From assembly GCA_014382085.1 (NCBI GenBank), contig JACNKJ010000113.1, positions 1 through 6,754 of the forward strand: a stretch of 6,754 bases of DNA, given 5' to 3'. The position numbers and the translations under genes are program-made. The notes under the pieces are model-generated. The model ran no database searches and was not told the DNA's origin. It saw only the letters and a list, made by a program, of their open reading frames with translations. Each line of letters starts with the position of its first letter. Position 1 is the first letter of the stretch. Of the stretch, positions 5,625-6,754 are shown piece after piece. The DNA comes from a bacterium. Lineage in GTDB: Bacteria; Krumholzibacteriota; Krumholzibacteriia; JACNKJ01.

Positions 5625-5662
5625 GAACTACGAACTGAGAACTGGAACTGGGAACAAAGAAC
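5625..5662 (-). repeat. Degenerate heptamer repeat, second copy, inverted relative to 363-393
   Basis: The plus strand shows a run of GAAC starts: GAACTAC, GAACTGA, GAACTG, GAACTGG, GAACAAA, GAAC. Its complement is the CAGTTCT-type motif seen upstream of 406, and GAACTGAGAACTG (5632-5644) occurs exactly in the complement of that array. It fills the space between two converging terminators. Confidence 0.75.
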
Positions 5663-5693
5663 AAAAACCCCCTGCCCTGCCGGGCGGGGGGTT
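5661..5693 (-). terminator. Intrinsic terminator of the GTPase gene
   Basis: A 12-bp stem (AACCCCCTGCCC 5666-5677 with GGGCGGGGGGTT 5682-5693, one G-T wobble) with a 4-base loop. Read on the minus strand, the stem runs directly into TTTTTG (A-run 5663-5667 on the plus strand). It is 30 bases past the stop codon of the minus-strand gene. The plus-strand reading lacks a clear T-run, though TTCTGTTC could give some function both ways. Confidence 0.85.
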
Positions 5694-5722
5694 CTGTTCA
5701 TGTTCAAACTGAGCTGCGAAGC

Positions 5723-6754
5723 TTACTTCTTTTTCTTAGTCGCCTTTTTGGCCGTCTTCTTCACCGCTTTCTTCGCGGTCTTCTTCACGGCTTTCTTGGT
5801 CGACTTCTTGGCGGCCTTTTTCGTGGTCTTCTTGGTCGCCTTCTTGGTCGCCTTCTTCTTGGGCTCGGGCTTCGGAGCGTTCTCCTCGGCGTACTGGTGC
5901 AGGAAGGCGCCGATGACGTCCTCCATGTCAGGACGGCCGATGGCGTCGAGCTCATAGGTGACCCGAGTGCTGGGCTTGTCGATCTTCACAACCCTGCGCA
6001 GGTCGATGGGCGTGCCGATGATCACGGCGTCGCAATCGACGGCATTGATGGTGGCCTGGAGGTCTTTGACCTGCTGGCCGCCGTAACCCATGGCGGGCAG
6101 AAGCACGCCGATGTCCGGATACTTCATGAAGGTCTCAAGGAGACTTCCCTTGAGGTAAGGGCGCGGATCCACAGGCTCGGCGCCGTGCTTCAGCGCGGCA
6201 ACGGTGCCCGCACCCAGCTGCATCTCGCCGTGGGTGAGCGTGGGGCCGTCTTCGACCACCAACACGCGTTTGCCCTCGATGACCTCGGGATCCTCAACAC
6301 TCACCGGGCTGGCGGCATCGACGATCACGGCCAGAGGGTTGAGATGGCGCACCGTGTCGCGCACCTGTTCGATATCCTCCAGGCTGGCGCTGTCGATCTT
6401 GTTGATGACCACGACGTCGGCCTGAAGCAAATTGGTCTCGCCGGGATAGTAGGCAACCTCATGGCCGGGGCGGAGGGGATCCACCACGGTGATGAGAAGG
6501 TCGGGCAGATAGAAGCTGGTGTCGTTGTTGCCGCCGTCCCAGAGAATGACGTCCGCTTCCTTCTCGGCTTCGCGCAGGATGGCCTCATAGTCGACGCCCG
6601 CGTAGATCACGTTGCCTTCGGCAATGTGCGGCTCATACTCTTCCATCTCTTCGATGGTGCACTTGTGCTTCTTTAGGTCGGCCAAGGTGGCGAAACGCTG
6701 CACCGCCTGCTTGGCCAGATCGCCGTAGGGCATTGGGTGACGAATGGCCACGAC
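5723..6754 (-). CDS. COG2403-type GTPase (cyclic 2,3-diphosphoglycerate synthetase-like) with histone H1-like tail; 5' end cut
   Basis: The frame stays open past the right edge, so the N-terminus, including the P-loop, is missing. About 343 codons are visible. Conserved blocks of this family are clear: VAIRHPMPYGDLAKQAVQRF, TIEEMEEYEPHI, GVDYEAILREAEKEADVILWDGG (with NND following), VVVINKID (the NKxD guanine-specificity motif), VLVVEDGPTLTHGEM and INAVDCDAVIIGTPIDL. The archaeal cpgS enzyme makes cyclic 2,3-diphosphoglycerate from 2,3-diphosphoglycerate. Bacterial members are mostly annotated only as predicted GTPases, so the substrate here is uncertain. The last 45 residues are KKxx repeated ten times with x drawn from Ala, Thr, Val and Ser, ending KKKK. 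This resembles bacterial histone H1-like tails and is not part of the family core. The apparent GTG at 6751 is internal, not the start. Confidence 0.88.
   Translation of the reverse strand, partial: VVAIRHPMPYGDLAKQAVQRFATLADLKKHKCTIEEMEEYEPHIAEGNVIYAGVDYEAILREAEKEADVILWDGGNNDTSFYLPDLLITVVDPLRPGHEVAYYPGETNLLQADVVVINKIDSASLEDIEQVRDTVRHLNPLAVIVDAASPVSVEDPEVIEGKRVLVVEDGPTLTHGEMQLGAGTVAALKHGAEPVDPRPYLKGSLLETFMKYPDIGVLLPAMGYGGQQVKDLQATINAVDCDAVIIGTPIDLRRVVKIDKPSTRVTYELDAIGRPDMEDVIGAFLHQYAEENAPKPEPKKKATKKATKKTTKKAAKKSTKKAVKKTAKKAVKKTAKKATKKKK
5726..5860 (-). repeat. Coding repeat for the lysine-rich KKxx tail
   Basis: This 135-base stretch encodes the tail with a 12-base period and an internal 24-base duplication (the block for AVKKTAKK occurs twice in a row). 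It is rich in AAG/AAA codons, unlike the rest of the gene. Such repeats grow and shrink easily, so tail length probably varies between strains. Confidence 0.8.

Noticed and set aside
5571..5957. Hydrophobic plus-strand frame that looks like a membrane peptide (repeated Phe/Leu/Ala/Val)
   Set aside because: It is the antisense reading of the lysine repeat tail: AAG codons read as CTT/TTC in other frames give artificial hydrophobic runs.
5897..6676. Plus-strand open frame of 259 codons
   Set aside because: It is the antisense reading of the GTPase gene, whose conserved blocks decide the coding strand.

Overview
The window is bacterial chromosomal DNA of moderately high GC. It has Shine-Dalgarno sites, sigma70-like promoter spacing, a GTG start and intrinsic terminators. 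No marker assigns it to a species. The genes (a coupled propeller/glycosyltransferase pair, a tiny exported peptide, a macro-CHAT fusion and a COG2403-type GTPase with a histone-like lysine tail) would suit an uncultured lineage such as the FCB/Krumholzibacteriota/Gemmatimonadota neighbourhood, but that placement is only an inference.

Layout. The left edge holds the first 79 codons of carA on the minus strand (pyrimidine and arginine synthesis). It is divergent from a plus-strand gene for a short prepilin-peptidase-like (A24) membrane protein, and a heptamer repeat array lies in that gene's leader. Next come three minus-strand genes, in order of transcription: an exported six-bladed TolB/PD40-like propeller protein, a family 2 glycosyltransferase starting one base after the propeller gene's stop codon, and a 49-residue exported peptide with a CxxC motif and a perfect Shine-Dalgarno. 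The last has its own probable promoter and ends 5 bases from the A24 gene.

From 3073 to 5531 two plus-strand genes follow. One encodes a 269-residue acidic helical protein of unknown family with a four-cysteine tail. The other encodes a 474-residue protein that reads as a macro-like domain followed by a CHAT-like (caspase-fold) domain in which both catalytic positions appear to be lost. This second gene is closed by a strong intrinsic terminator and is the best candidate here for an undescribed system.

The right end holds the C-terminal 342 codons of a COG2403-type GTPase (cyclic 2,3-diphosphoglycerate synthetase-like) on the minus strand. It carries a 45-residue KKxx-repeat tail and is closed by its own terminator. 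Between the two convergent terminators lies a second, degenerate copy of the heptamer repeat.

There is no rRNA, tRNA, CRISPR array, transposase or integrase. The longest gap between genes is 3883-4106, which holds only weak hairpins and a possible promoter.
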